A stretch of 20,000 nt of DNA from Chondrilla cf. caribensis (taxonomy: Eukaryota > Porifera > Demospongiae > Chondrillida > Chondrillidae). The notes under the pieces were generated by a model. The model ran no database searches. It was not told the DNA's origin and was given only the letters and a program-made list of their open reading frames with translations. Location: NCBI GenBank assembly GCA_964020155.1, contig OZ026551.1:1706518-1726517 (forward strand), given 5' to 3'. Below are positions 9,638 through 20,000 of the stretch, one piece after another. Positions within the stretch are counted from its first letter, which is position 1. Each line of letters opens with the position of its first letter. A program made the translations under genes and the position numbers.

Positions 9638-9856
9638 TACAGTGAAACCTCTCTAATCCGACACTCAAGGGGACCTGAGAATAATGTTGGATTAGGAGGC
9701 TGTTGGATTATGGAGTGCCTCTTACCATACCTATGTAAGGAGACTGTACCTCATATAATCATAGACACTCTAAACTTTAGAGTGTCTATGATATAATGGT
9801 CGGATTAGAGAGAATGTTGGATTATAGAGGTGTCGGATTAGCGAGGTTTCACTGTA
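9638..9856. mobile_element. 215-bp pogo-like MITE with TA target duplication
   Basis: The element spans 9640-9854, flanked by TA (9638-9639, 9855-9856). Its ends are CAGTGAAACCTCTCTAATCC and the near reverse complement GGATTAGCGAGGTTTCACTG. TA duplication and CAGT..AACCTC ends fit the pogo/Tigger branch of Tc1/mariner. Unit C retains the empty site AAGTTGGTATCAACTGG at about 15354-15370. A 17-bp perfect hairpin (9758-9774 with 9776-9792) lies in the middle. The right end sits immediately beyond the stop codon of the minus-strand reading frame in unit B. Confidence 0.92.
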
Positions 9857-10426
9857 TCAACTGGAGCCACTGGTATTAAAAGATGGCATTGCTCTTTCTA
9901 TTATCTTCTTCTGCTTCCTGATCCTACAATATAACCACAATATAGGGACTGATGCAATGACCCCGAGGATGGTGACTGTGTACAGAACACCCAACATAAT
10001 GGCTGCTACATCTCCCGTTGGTACACCGGAAACTGCTACATTAGTTGTAACATCTATACCAACAGATGTTGTCATATCTCCGGAATGATGGTTAAAAGAG
10101 TGCATGACTTTAAGAAGGTGTGTGGGCTGACACACTGTTGGGATCATGGTTGTGAAAGATACCACGTCACTCGGAGAGCCCCATCCTTTAGTGCTGAATA
10201 TTGTTACTGTAGCAATATGCAGCGTGTTCGTGAACAGCCAGTGATAGTGACATTCAACTTGTTGGTCTTGACACTTGCTAGAAAATGGCATTACTGACCA
10301 ATGTCATGTTTATAAAGTACTGGACATTCCCACATGCTTTGTTTTGTGCTAGGGGTTGTCATTTGATGGTGATAGTTAATGATGTCACCAACGCTATGGT
10401 GATATTAGCAGGAGCCTTACTTGGTA
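9857..10426 (-). pseudogene. Unit B FN3-transmembrane gene, degenerate
   Basis: Read on the minus strand from 10426 (after CTCCAG) down to TGA 9857-9859. The 5' half encodes the start of an FN3 domain, but the codon for the conserved tryptophan (IKWQPL in unit C) is TGA here (10361-10359), and more stops and a frame change follow. From about 10291 to 9857 one frame is open for 144 residues. It has the FN3 end (STKGWGSPSDVVSFTT), a stalk, a hydrophobic span (about AAIMLGVLYTVTILGVIA) and a tail (CRIRKQKKIIERAM). FN3 and stalk are contiguous here, whereas unit C has an intron plus about 60 more stalk residues between them, so B has a fusing deletion. Family role is inferred: a single-pass surface protein. 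Confidence 0.65.
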
Positions 10427-10824
10427 CTGGAGCAAAAGGAATACACAAATGATAGCATGTTCAATCATTGGCCAACAGGGTTATAGGCATGTACATAACG
10501 TACACGTATTATATTATTGGGTTTAATCCATATACATTTGTATGTACACATGTACATATTATATTTTGAAGTTGAGAACCTCATTCACATACATACACTG
10601 TCAGGCAACAAATTATTTATTACATTATGTACAACATGTGTACGTAATGTAAATAAAATAAATACACATGACATGATATTACAGACGAAGAAATGTGATA
10701 TTGCCCCTATGATACACTCCTATATGGCCTCTAATATCACTAACATTGATATTGTATACATTTAAACAGAGTTCAAAGACACTATAGACAGACAGTTACA
10801 TTAACACAATGGCATATGCACAAG
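10427..10824. other. 5' side of the unit B FN3 gene, no exon seen
   Basis: Homologous to unit C 16691-17085 (shared TGTTCAATCATTGGCCAACA, AAAGACACTATA, ATTAACACAATGGCA). Any further upstream exons of the FN3 gene would lie here or beyond, but I can identify none. Confidence 0.5.
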
Positions 10825-11201
<377 letters not shown>

Positions 11202-11203
<2 letters not shown>

Positions 11204-12070
11204 GCTAACACACACCACATACACAAAATACTAATTATTATTACCAACACTACACACACAACTGATCTAAGGTAGCAATATATCCATTAATTGGCTATAA
11301 CATCATACATTAAACAAACATTATTAGATTACCAATATTATCACAATGAATGAACTTGGAGGACACTAATGCAACAGAGTACATACAACAATGCATGTCA
11401 GCATTCACAACTGGAGGAATTTTGCACCATAATCGGTTATAATCTGCATAATTTGATGAACTTTGTTTATTAGTTGTACAGTGAAATGCCCATGTCCGAA
11501 AGAGGAATCAATATACACAGGTGAGCACATGATATCTTTACTTAGTGCATTGGACTAAAGTGGTATTGGGACACATAGTTTGTGGATGGATGACACAGGC
11601 ATGTATGGTACACTATGTATGTACTACTATAATATGGATAGTGTGTGGGAGTTAATATTATGTGGATATTTCACCATGCTGATGAATGATGATGGTTCAA
11701 TGCCAGGTTAAAAATTTAATGTTTGTAGAGCTTTTGGTAGTGAAACCTATAATTATTTAGGATACAAATTGTTATTTGCAGAGTGTACAATTGCATCTGA
11801 ATCTATGAACTATTAATTTAAAATTAGATATAGTAGGTATGTGAACCAGTGTGAAGGATTTATGTTGCATGAACATGGCTAGTCCATGCAATTGCATATA
11901 AAATGTATGTACACATACATGCATGCACAATCACACAGACGCATGCACATGAGCATGCTCACACACACAGAGTAGCCTTACAGATGAAGAAAGTAAGTGG
12001 ATCATGAATTTAAAATCTTTACAGCACACTTGGAATCAAGTCATTAACTATGCATTGCCCATTCCATAAA
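11202..12070. other. spacer between units B and C, no gene seen
   Basis: Aligns with 17161-17880 of unit C and partly with 4805-5470 of unit A. Shared blocks include AATGAACTTGGAGGACACTAATGC, TTGTACAGTGAAAT and GAATCAATATACACAGG. There is no plausible open frame. Confidence 0.6.
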
Positions 12071-12550
12071 CCAATCAGAACAATTCCCTGTCACAAATAA
12101 TAGCAGCGATAGCGAACAATGGAGCAATATAGAAATTGTCGTCCAATGACACAAGCTAGTTATGTCCATTCCAACGGGATGTGCAGATAAATATACAGCT
12201 AAACTTTCAATTAATCACCTCAGACTAACAGCCTCCAAAAGTAATTTATGTATGATCTAGGGGTAGCCATTCTTTTTGAAAACGTTCCTTAGGTGTTTAA
12301 TTTCTCCCCTCATGTGGATGTCATCACAAATCTTCTCTGCTCTTCTAAGCTAATTATGTCCATTCCATGTCCGTTTCAATTGACCAATCAAACTAATTCC
12401 CTGTCACAAATAACGTCAGCGACAGTGAACAATGGAGCAATAAAGAATTTGTCGTCCCAAGGTACAAGCTAGTTCTATTCCAACAGGATGTGCATATACA
12501 TATTATACAGCCACACTTTCAGTCAATCACCTCAGACAATAACGCCCTCT
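12071..12550. repeat. duplicated upstream block before unit C
   Basis: The block that occurs once before units B and D is present twice here, at about 12071-12240 and 12384-12550. Each copy has CCAATCA, AATTCCCTGTCACAAATAA, ACAATGGAGCAATA, AAGCTAGTT and TCACCTCAGAC. Copy 1 resembles the unit D version and copy 2 the unit B version. The separating ~140 bases (CTAGGGGTAGCCATTC...) have no match elsewhere in the window. Confidence 0.8.
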
Positions 12551-12599
12551 GAAATTAATAGACGTATTACTGCATTAGTTGTACATCCGGCTTGGAATG

Positions 12600-12841
12600 G
12601 ACAACACATATGTGATGTAATGTGTCTTATGTCATGAGGAGTTGAAATCGAAAGTATAATAGCAATTATTATTTTGAAAGTGAAAATTATAACTATAAAC
12701 TTCAATGCAAACTGCCGACACAATTGAATTGGAAGCAGTAACATCCTGTATGGTAGACATGAATATTTAATATAGTTGACTGTATCATAAGAACTGCTTG
12801 CCATAATATTATACGTACTGTGGTTATCAGGAACAAGAAGA
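12600..12841 (+). promoter_or_regulatory. 5' flank of the unit C 7TM gene
   Basis: Conserved with the other units up to the start codon (GTCATGAGGAGTTGAAATCGAA, CAATTATTATTTTGAAAGTGA, CATAAGAACTGCTTGCCATA). Likely promoter and 5' UTR. Confidence 0.4.
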
Positions 12842-14840
12842 ATGAGTTCACCAATGATACTATTTGTATGGATCATCCTTGTAGAAGGAATGCGTGGGGA
12901 ATGTGACCAATATCACGTTTGTGATGACCCTTTGGAAATACTCAATTCCATCAAAGATTATTCTGACAACTATCAACAACTCCTCAATGCCTTTTTCCCC
13001 ATTAATCGGGCTAAACCATCTAGTGTCATCATAGCCTATTTCTCCAACTACACAGAGCCACTTCCTGAAGAGTGCTCACTTGGGACCTATCCATGGAGGA
13101 CATACCCGGGAATAAACTATACTTATCACAAGATATATTGGTACATGTGGACCACTACACCTATATACAGCGTCTTTACTTCTTGGGTGTTACTGGAATT
13201 TGGAGAATACCTACCCACGCTTACTTATTACCTTTTATTCAACAAATCTTCTCCATTCTTCCCCTCAAGACAGATTGCCTGCATCAAAAGTCCACTAATC
13301 ACTGACGATAACTGGCCAGTTTTGGGAGATGTAACCATACAGGTAAATGTGATGTAAATACTGTATTATGTAGCATTTTACATTCTTGTTGATGTGTGGA
13401 TGAAATAAAGAAGGTGATCAATGAAACCATACTGCATAGTTCACTCCACTACGGCGAATTTTTACCTACTACTACACTCTCTTTGGATTATTACACAATT
13501 TTATTGGTAATAAAAAATGAAGCCCTTATTTAAGTAATAATGTTTGGTAGTGATCATATAGGAGAGAGTAGGTTTGGTAATTGATAATATTATAGTTGAA
13601 TGTACATTCGTAGCTATAATAATTATCACTTCACTTTGGGTTATACTCATATCCCACATTTTATGTCGAATACATTATAGGCTCATTATATTATTATTAT
13701 TATAGGATTGTGCCACGCGACACATTAGAAGCACCCGACACCGGATATAAGTCACAACTTGTATTCTGTAAAATGCAAAATTATTTGTATCATAAATCAT
13801 TCTACAGCTAATGCAGGGTATTTCATCTAAATTGGGAAGGAAATTTGAGGACAAAGCAGTGTCAGAGATATTCTACATGCATTTAGATTTACATTTAAGA
13901 GATAACGGTTTCAAGTATGATGTTGACATTCAAGCCACTATGCCAAGAAGAAAAGTATATGAAGGGGCGATGGTAATGTCAGGATACGATACACAATATA
14001 TATTCTATTGGTTAGTTTCTACTCTTGCGCTGTTTGCTCCCTTCCTACTCTACACCAAGGGAGGACAACTGGTTAAAACCCTACAACAAAGTAGGAGCAA
14101 AGCTAAAGTACCATTCTTCTGGGCTGTAACAAGTCTTGCTCATGTCTTCAACATATACTTTACTGCTAAAATTATTACTGCTTGAAAATTATGGATTTGA
14201 AGACAATCCAAACAAAGTTTTAGGACACAAAATATTTGACCATACTCTGGTATGTATTCTAATCGCTATAATTGGAATCATGGCATACATTCATAGCAAG
14301 TACATTACATTTCCCATCCCCACAACATGGAGCACGTTAATGAAATGTTGTGGAAGAAAACAACACAGAATCATTGCAACATTGTCTCTTTGGGGGATCT
14401 ACATGAGTGTAGTATGGCTGTCAGCAATTCTTCCATTTCAACTCTTGTTAGTGAGTGCTAATCCACACTTGTATGGATTTGCCATTCTCACAGTGTGGTG
14501 TGCAATGTTTGTCTGCATCATCGCAACATCCATTCCATTCACTATTGATCAAATCTTCATCAAAGAAGAGGAATACAGAATCACACCAAAACAAGCATGT
14601 CGACAGATACTATTACTTTTGTTTATAGCAGTACTTGTCTTTGGATTTGGATCACTAACATTCAGTATTACACTTGTACTACATCTGAACAAATATGGAG
14701 AAAAGACTCAAAGCATCTCAACATCTGTGTACTTCCTACTACGCCATGTGGCTATGCCAATAGTTTTGTGGATTGCCAAGAGAATAGTACAGAAAATTAG
14801 AGAAAGACACATTCATTTTTGGAGACATATCCAAGACTAG
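12842..14840 (+). pseudogene. Unit C 7TM receptor-like gene, frameshifted
   Basis: Exon 1 is 12842-13342 (donor CAG|GTAAAT). The last exon is 13808-14840, after TTCTACAG, and both boundaries are phase 0. All four ectodomain cysteines and the N-glycosylation sites are present. One extra A in the run GCTAAAATTATT (about 14166-14169; unit A has GCTAAATTA) shifts the frame and leads to TGA at 14183-14185, within the second membrane span. The +1 frame then stays open to TAG 14838-14840 and matches unit B over spans 3-7. A one-base change in an A run could be a sequencing error. If real, the product is truncated after the first span. The stop is followed by the usual conserved 3' segment, but most of the downstream spacer found in A and B is deleted. 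Confidence 0.75.
13404..13409 (+). promoter_or_regulatory. possible early polyadenylation signal in unit C intron
   Basis: AATAAA about 45 bases after the intronic stop TAA 13355-13357, at the same place as in unit A. Confidence 0.3.
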
Positions 14841-15381
14841 AATGGCTGTAATGAGAATTTGTAAGAAGAGAAACATCATTTACATGTGCAAATCACATTA
14901 TACTTACGCATAAAATTTATTATGCATACAGTTACTAATACTTATTAATGAATTTATTATTCATTTAATTGAATGCAGATTACATCATTATTATATACCC
15001 GGTCCAATAATAATTTGACATGCATTCAATATAATATCATATAAACTCAATCAATCCTAAGTTAAAATGATTATTATGCAATTTTAGCAAAGATTTATAA
15101 TTATAATAGTGATTACTATTATAGCTAGGCTAATATAATATTAATTATTATTATGATACACAGAGTTTAGATGGAGTATGTATAATAATTGTATGCTGCA
15201 TACGGCAATAGAAAACAGGATGCTATAGTGTTAGGTCACACCAACACATGACATAGGTAGTACATACACTGATAAAAGAGTGTTGCATGCTGTCAGTGAC
15301 TAGCAAGTTAATCATTCAGATGTCCAATGTTCCTAGCAATTGCTTTCAAACCTGAAGTTGGTATCAACTGGAGCTTTTTCA
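14841..15381. other. 3' flank and spacer, unit C
   Basis: Starts with the conserved post-stop segment, then joins at about 14920 to sequence that in unit B lies beyond the TTAA element, so about 1 kb is missing relative to B. It contains the empty target site of the pogo-like element (about 15354-15370). No plus-strand gene is seen. Confidence 0.6.
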
Positions 15382-15786
15382 CTAAAAGATGCTCTTTCCA
15401 TAATCTTCTTCTGCTTCCTGATCCCACAATATAACCACAATATAGGGACTGATGTAATGACCCCGAGGATGGTGACTGTGTATATACAGAACACCCAACA
15501 TAATGGCGGCTACATCTCCCGTTGTTACACCGGAAACTGCGACATTAGTGGGAACATCTATACCAACAGATGTTGTCATATCTCCGGAATGACGGTTAGA
15601 AGAGTGACTTTGAGAAAGTGTCTGAGCTGACACACTGTTGGGATCATGGTCTGTTGTTTGAAGGTTCTTACTCTCTGTGCGAGTTCCATCACTGGAGATT
15701 TTGGAAAGAGAGGACTTGACATGAGAAGAGATGGGGTCAGGAAAATGGCTGGAGATCATCTGTAAATCTTCCGTCAGTTCCAAAAT
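15382..15786 (-). pseudogene. Unit C stalk and membrane-span exon of the FN3 gene, frameshifted
   Basis: Read on the minus strand from an acceptor-like TTGTCACAG (exon from 15786). It gives a hydrophilic, Ser-rich stalk (ILELTEDLQMISSHFPDP, then SSHVKSSLSKISSDG) and then the conserved TTSVGIDVPTNVAVSG. After GVLY a four-base insertion (TATA, about 15481-15486) shifts the frame, so the membrane span and tail are read wrongly. In the correct frame the tail would begin CGIRKQKKIMER. This unit has the longest stalk of the three and shows what A and B have lost. Confidence 0.6.
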
Positions 15787-16355
15787 CTGTGACAATATAG
15801 GAGATGAACATTGGTATACAGAACTGGTAGAGAATAAGAATTGCTACTGTAAGAGCAAAGTATAAATAACATGCATCCATGTACATTATGTTGCAAAGTA
15901 ATGGGCAGTTATTGCATGTTATGATGTAAGCTTTTCAACAACAAATAATGCCTCATCTCACTTGTGAATTTCCACACAATGCACAAATGGTTTACTGGAA
16001 TAATGGTATATGAATACACTATACCTATATGCCACATGTACAGTATGTACAGTACAAATATGCATCATGTATACTAATATGTACAGATCTGGTCTGGGTA
16101 TGTACATTTTGTAAATGCAGGTACATATAATATATGACATTGTATGTAATGATATGTGAAGATATGTATGAACAGACATGTACCTATATACAGATACAGC
16201 ATTCACATACATAGGTATGTACCATAATTAATTTTATGCAAGAATGTAGAGATATTACAGTACATACCAACATACATACCATGCACACACGTACACAGGC
16301 ACATTCTGTATGTACTGTAGGTATATGCATGTATAAATAGATTCATAGGACTCAC
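15787..16355. other. intron of the unit C FN3 gene
   Basis: Between the stalk exon and the FN3 exon. It holds the TGTACA/ATGTAC-rich stretch at about 16030-16330 that is shared with unit A. The donor-like GTGAGT is the complement of 16350-16355. The FN3 exon would end in phase 1 there, whereas the stalk exon seems to begin in phase 0, so the exact splice choice is unresolved. Confidence 0.45.
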
Positions 16356-16690
16356 TGGTCACATTCAGAATAGATGTGGAAGTGAGAAAGTCAAGAACAG
16401 CATCCTCCAGAAGTGTCGTGAATGATTCCACATCACTAGGAGGGCCCCATCCTTTAGTGGTGAATCTGTTACCTTAACAATATGCAGCGTGTTAGTGAAC
16501 AGCCAGTGATATTGAGAATGAACTCATTGGTCTCACGCTTGATAAAAATGGCACTACTGACCAATGCCATGTTTACAAAGTATAGGACATTCCCATATGC
16601 TTTGTTTTGTGCTAGGGGTTGCCATTTGATCACAACAGTTGATGATGTCACCTTCATGGTGCATGATGTTAGCGGGAGACTTGCTTGGTA
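16356..16690 (-). pseudogene. Unit C FN3 domain exon, frameshifted
   Basis: Read on the minus strand. One frame gives TMKVTSSTVVIKWQPL, then NVLYFVNMALVSSAIF and NEFILNITG. This is the first half of an FN3 domain, with its hallmark tryptophan. Another frame gives KGWGPPSDVESFTTLLED and TSTSILNVT, the domain end plus linker. One base is missing between the halves (near 16476) compared with unit B, and one base is extra near the start (after the PANI codons). FN3 domains are extracellular binding modules about 90 residues long, and the exon fits about one domain. The copy cannot be translated as a single protein as it stands. Confidence 0.65.
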
Positions 16691-17085
16691 CCGGAGCAAT
16701 AGGAATACACAAATGACAGCATGTTCAATCATTGGCCAACAGGGTTATAGGTATCCACATAACATACACATAATATGTTATTGGTTATAACACATTCGTT
16801 TGTATTTACATATGTATTATGCTTTGAAGTTGCGAACCTTGTGAACACTCACATGCATACAGGTAACAAAGATAATATTATTTACAACACATGTACTTAA
16901 TATTATATGCATGTGGCACATGTAATACATATTATGTCATGATATCATAGACGAGAAATGTGCTCTAGTGATAATATGGGCACTCCTATATGACCACTAC
17001 TCTCATTAACATGGATTTTATGTACATTTAAACAGAGTCCAAAGACACTATACACAGACAAATACATTAACACAATGGCACACGC
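16691..17085. other. 5' side of the unit C FN3 gene, no exon seen
   Basis: Counterpart of 10427-10824. No further exon can be supported. Confidence 0.5.
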
Positions 17086-17160
17086 ACACATGCACACACA
17101 CACACACACACACACCACACCACACCACATCACACCACACCACACACACAAAACACACAC
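17086..17160. repeat. CA and CCACA short tandem repeat, unit C
   Basis: A CA run followed by several CCACA steps (ACCACACCACACCACATCAC). Same locus as the 375-base tract in unit B. Confidence 0.95.
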
Positions 17161-18109
17161 TATTACCTCTTAATATTTACCAACACTGCACACACAACTG
17201 TTCCAAGATAGCAAACTGTCCATTAATTGACTATAACATCACACATTAAACATACATCATTAGATAGCTAATATCACAATGAATGAACTTGGAGGACACT
17301 AATGCGACAGAGTACATGCAACAATACATGTCAATGTTCACAACTTGAGGAAATTAACACCATAAACAGTTCTAATCTGCATTACCTGATGAAAATAGCT
17401 TAGCATGTAAGCTAACTAGGCATGTGTGTGTTGTACAGTGAAATCCCTATGTCAGACAGAGGAATCAATATACACAGGTGAGCACGTGATATCTTTACTT
17501 AGTGCTTTGGACAAAAGTGGTATTGGGATAAATAGTTAGTGGATGGATATGTACATGTACACAGACATATTTCACAGTATGTACTACTATGGATAGTATA
17601 ATTATAATATAGGATACAAATGATTACTTGCAGAGTGTACAATTGCATCTGAATCTATAGTAGGTATGTGAATCAGTGTAATTGATTTATGTTGCATGAA
17701 CACGGGTAGCCCACATAATTACATGTATGGACGCACACATACACACAATTACACAGACACATGCACATGAGCATACTCACACACACAGAGTAGCCTTACA
17801 TACGAAGAAAGAAAGTGGATCATGCATGAATTTAAAATCTCTACAACACGCTTGGAATCAAGTCATTAACTATGTATTACCTTTTCCATTAACTAATCAG
17901 AACAATTCCCTTTCACAAATAACATCAGCGACAGTGAACAATGGAGCATTTAATATTTGTTTTCCTATGACACAAGCTAGTTATGTCCATTCCAACGGGA
18001 TGTGCAGATAAATATGCAGCTAAACTTTCAATTAATCACCTCGGATTAACACCCTCCGAAAGTAATCGACGTATATGACTGTATTTAGTAGTACATGTGA
18101 TTTGGAAGG
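17161..18109. other. spacer between units C and D, no gene seen
   Basis: Homologous to 11202-12240. It contains one copy of the conserved upstream block (about 17890-18050). Confidence 0.6.
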
Positions 18110-18352
18110 GACAACACATATTATGTTATGTGTATTATGTCACGAGGGGTTGAAATTGAAATCAAAATAACAAATATCATTTTGAAAGTGAAAATTATAG
18201 CTATAAAATTTAATGTAACTGCAGGTGCAATGGAATTGGAAGCAGTAAACATCCTGAATGGGAGACATGAATATGTATATAGTTATTAAGTGTGTCATAA
18301 GAACTGCTTGCCATATACATACTGTGGTTATCAGGAACAAGACTAGTGAGGA
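18110..18352 (+). promoter_or_regulatory. 5' flank of the unit D 7TM gene
   Basis: Same conserved segment as before A-C: TTTTGAAAGTGAAAATTATAG, CATCCTGAATGGGAGACATG, CATAAGAACTGCTTGCCATA. Likely promoter and 5' UTR. Confidence 0.4.
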
Positions 18353-18853
18353 ATGAGTTCACCAATGACATTATTCATGTGGATCATCCTTGTAGAAGGA
18401 ATGCGTGGGAAATGTGACCAATATCAAGTTTGTGACGACCCTTTGGAAATACTAAACTCCATTAAAGATTATTCTGACAACTATCAACAACTCCTCAATG
18501 CCTTCTACCCAATTAATCGGGCTAAACCATCTAGTGTCATCATAGCCTATTTCTCCAACTACACAGAACTACTTCCTGAAGAGTGCTCACTTGGGACCTA
18601 TCCATGGAGGACATACCCGGGAATAAACTACACTTATCACAAGATATATTGGTACATGTGGACCACTACACCGATATACAGTGTTACTACTTCTTGGCTA
18701 CTACTGGAATTTGGAGAATACCTACCCACACTTACTTATTACCTTTTATTCAACAAATCTTCTCCATTCTTCCCCTCAAGACAGATTGCCTGCATCAAAA
18801 GTCCACTAATCACTGACGATATCTGGCCAGTTTTGGGAGATGTAACCACACAG
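18353..18853 (+). CDS. Unit D 7TM receptor-like gene, exon 1 (rest lies beyond the window)
   Basis: 167 residues up to the donor CAG|GTAAAT at 18853/18854, phase 0 as in the other units. There is a signal peptide (MSSPMTLFMWIILVEGMRG), all four cysteines (KCDQ, VCDD, ECSL, ACIK) and three N-X-S/T sites. It differs from C at only a few residues, among them DIWP for DNWP and VTTQ for VTIQ. No lesion is visible in the exon. By comparison with C, the next exon should start within about 100 bases after the window end, so whether this copy works cannot be judged. Confidence 0.7.
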
Positions 18854-19184
18854 GTAAATGTGATGTAAATACAGTATTACGTACCTTTTGCATTCTTGTT
18901 GATGCATGGGTGGATGAAATGAAGAAAATGATCAACTAAACCATGTTACATAGTTCACTAGTTGACAAATGGTGAGGGGTTAGCGAATTTTTTCCTAATA
19001 AGTCTCTTTGAATTATTACAATATTTTATGGGTAAATAGGGAACAGTAGGACTTAGTAAATGAGATCATTAAAGTTGAAAGTACATTTTAACTCGGTACT
19101 GTGTGTCTTATGACCAGGACGATGTTCCTCCAGTCAAGAACAGTTTTCTCAAGGACTGAAACATATATACTGCTGATCTAGCTC
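18854..19184. other. unit D intron with middle-exon remnant
   Basis: Contains the best preserved of the broken middle-exon remnants: about 18895-18945 reads ILVDAWVDEMKKMIN followed by TAA. It also has the block GGTACTGTGTGTCTTATGA, then CAGGACGATGTTCCTCCAG, shared with unit A and missing from C. Confidence 0.5.
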
Positions 19185-19607
19185 ATTTTAACACGTTCTG
19201 AACTAGGTGGTTAAATTCTGATTAAGCTTCAACCTGATGATTTAGCTGTTTCATCACATTTATCAGGTTTCAACAGTAAGCATACCTGTTTATCCCTTGA
19301 AACAGCCGTAATTCAGGGATCGAGGTGACAATAATGTTGAGTCATGTTTTTGATACATTCCAGTTGCTAGCTTAGATTGGGTTTCACATATTCTCAGCGA
19401 ATCTTCTGATCTTACATGAATGTTTTGTGTTAGTGATTATGTCTCAAATTTGGGGGCATTGCTAACCCCCCAAATTTGTGTTTTAGGCACACTCAAGAAT
19501 CTGTGAGTTTACTGTTATTTTTCAAAACATAAAATCATAGTGAAAGGGTAAATATCTGAGGAATGTTAACACAGAATTTCACAGCATACATCAGAACATG
19601 TTATTTT
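19185..19607. mobile_element. 413-bp insertion with short inverted ends in the unit D intron
   Basis: Unit A reads GCTCATTTTCTTTGGCAC. In unit D this is split after GCTCATTTT by 19190-19602. The insert begins AACACGTTCTG and ends CAGAACATGTT (10 of 11 inverted matches). A likely ATTTT duplication lies at 19185-19189 and 19603-19607. It has no coding capacity. It contains a 12-bp-stem hairpin (CAAATTTGGGGG, 19445-19456, with 19467-19478). Superfamily unknown. Confidence 0.7.
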
Positions 19608-19637
19608 TTTGGCACAAAATATTATCTAAAAGTAAAT

Positions 19638-19832
19638 TAGCGTATGGCGGGAAATTTTCGCAGGACAAAATTTTTGCAGATTTCGCGGTTGGCCTAACAT
19701 CCGTGAATTAGGTGTTCTCGTTGTTCTGTCACGTGACACTGGCCAGCATCTGCGAAAATTTTATCTGTGAATTTTCATTTTTGGAGCCATCCGCGAAAAT
19801 TTTACCCCGCGAAAATTTCCCGCTATACGGTA
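19638..19832. mobile_element. 191-bp MITE with TA target duplication
   Basis: The element is 19640-19830, flanked by TA. Ends: GCGTATGGCGGGAAATTTTC and the near reverse complement GAAAATTTCCCGCTATACGG. Internal copies of GCGAAAATTTT recur near both ends. TA duplication fits Tc1/mariner-type MITEs. From memory, similar repeats are common in the Amphimedon queenslandica genome. Confidence 0.85.
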
Positions 19833-20000
19833 TGGCTTTGTAGCTATAATTATCACTTCTCTTAGGGGTTATTATACTCATATCCTGCATTTTATGTTAG
19901 TACATTATAGGCTCCATATTACAAGATTCTTTATAGGATTAATTGTGCCGCTCAACACATTAAGTGCATTAGAAGCACCCTACACCGGATATAAGATGCG
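19833..20000. other. end of the unit D intron
   Basis: Aligns with unit C 13605-13752 (GTAGCTATAATTATCACTTC, CATATCC, ATTAGAAGCACCC, ACACCGGATATAAG). In C the last-exon acceptor lies about 55 bases further on. Confidence 0.6.

Noticed and set aside
11428..11440. ATAATCGGTTA, identical to the end of the TTAA element
   Set aside because: Unit C has the aligned sequence ATAAACAGTTCTAA with no gap, so this is an accidental point-mutation match, not an element remnant.

Overview
The window looks like animal DNA. It is strongly AT-rich, with short introns flanked by GT..AG, many CA microsatellites, and non-autonomous DNA transposons with terminal inverted repeats. One of these (19640-19830, ends containing GCGGGAAATTTTCGC) resembles, from memory, a repeat common in the demosponge Amphimedon queenslandica. 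A sponge is therefore my best guess, but this is inference, not proof.

The core of the window is a head-to-tail tandem array of four copies (units A-D) of one segment. The first coding exon starts at 538, 6029, 12842 and 18353, giving spacings of 5491, 6813 and 5511 bases. Each complete unit carries a plus-strand gene of two clear exons. It encodes a signal peptide, an ectodomain with four cysteines (three in B) and N-glycosylation sites, and then seven predicted membrane spans with a basic C-terminal tail. I recognise no family in it; it looks like a lineage-specific 7TM receptor. Downstream, on the opposite strand, each complete unit also carries remnants of a second gene with a fibronectin type III (FN3) domain, a stalk, one membrane span and a short basic tail. 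The two genes were duplicated together.

Only unit B has an open 7TM gene (514 aa if exon 1 is joined directly to the last exon). Unit A has a 2-base insertion and unit C a 1-base insertion, both in the exon that encodes the membrane domain. Unit D is cut by the window end after exon 1. The FN3 gene is damaged in all three complete units, each in a different way, while the membrane span plus tail stays open in A and B.

The units have diverged mainly by insertions. B has gained a 651-bp element at a TTAA site, a 215-bp pogo-like element at a TA site (the empty site is visible in C), and an inverted-repeat insert in the 7TM intron. D has gained a 413-bp and a 191-bp element in the same intron. 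Microsatellites at matching positions differ greatly in length between units. At the left edge, bases 1-138 look like the 3' coding end of a different, non-duplicated plus-strand gene. No rRNA, tRNA, CRISPR array or prokaryotic signal was seen.
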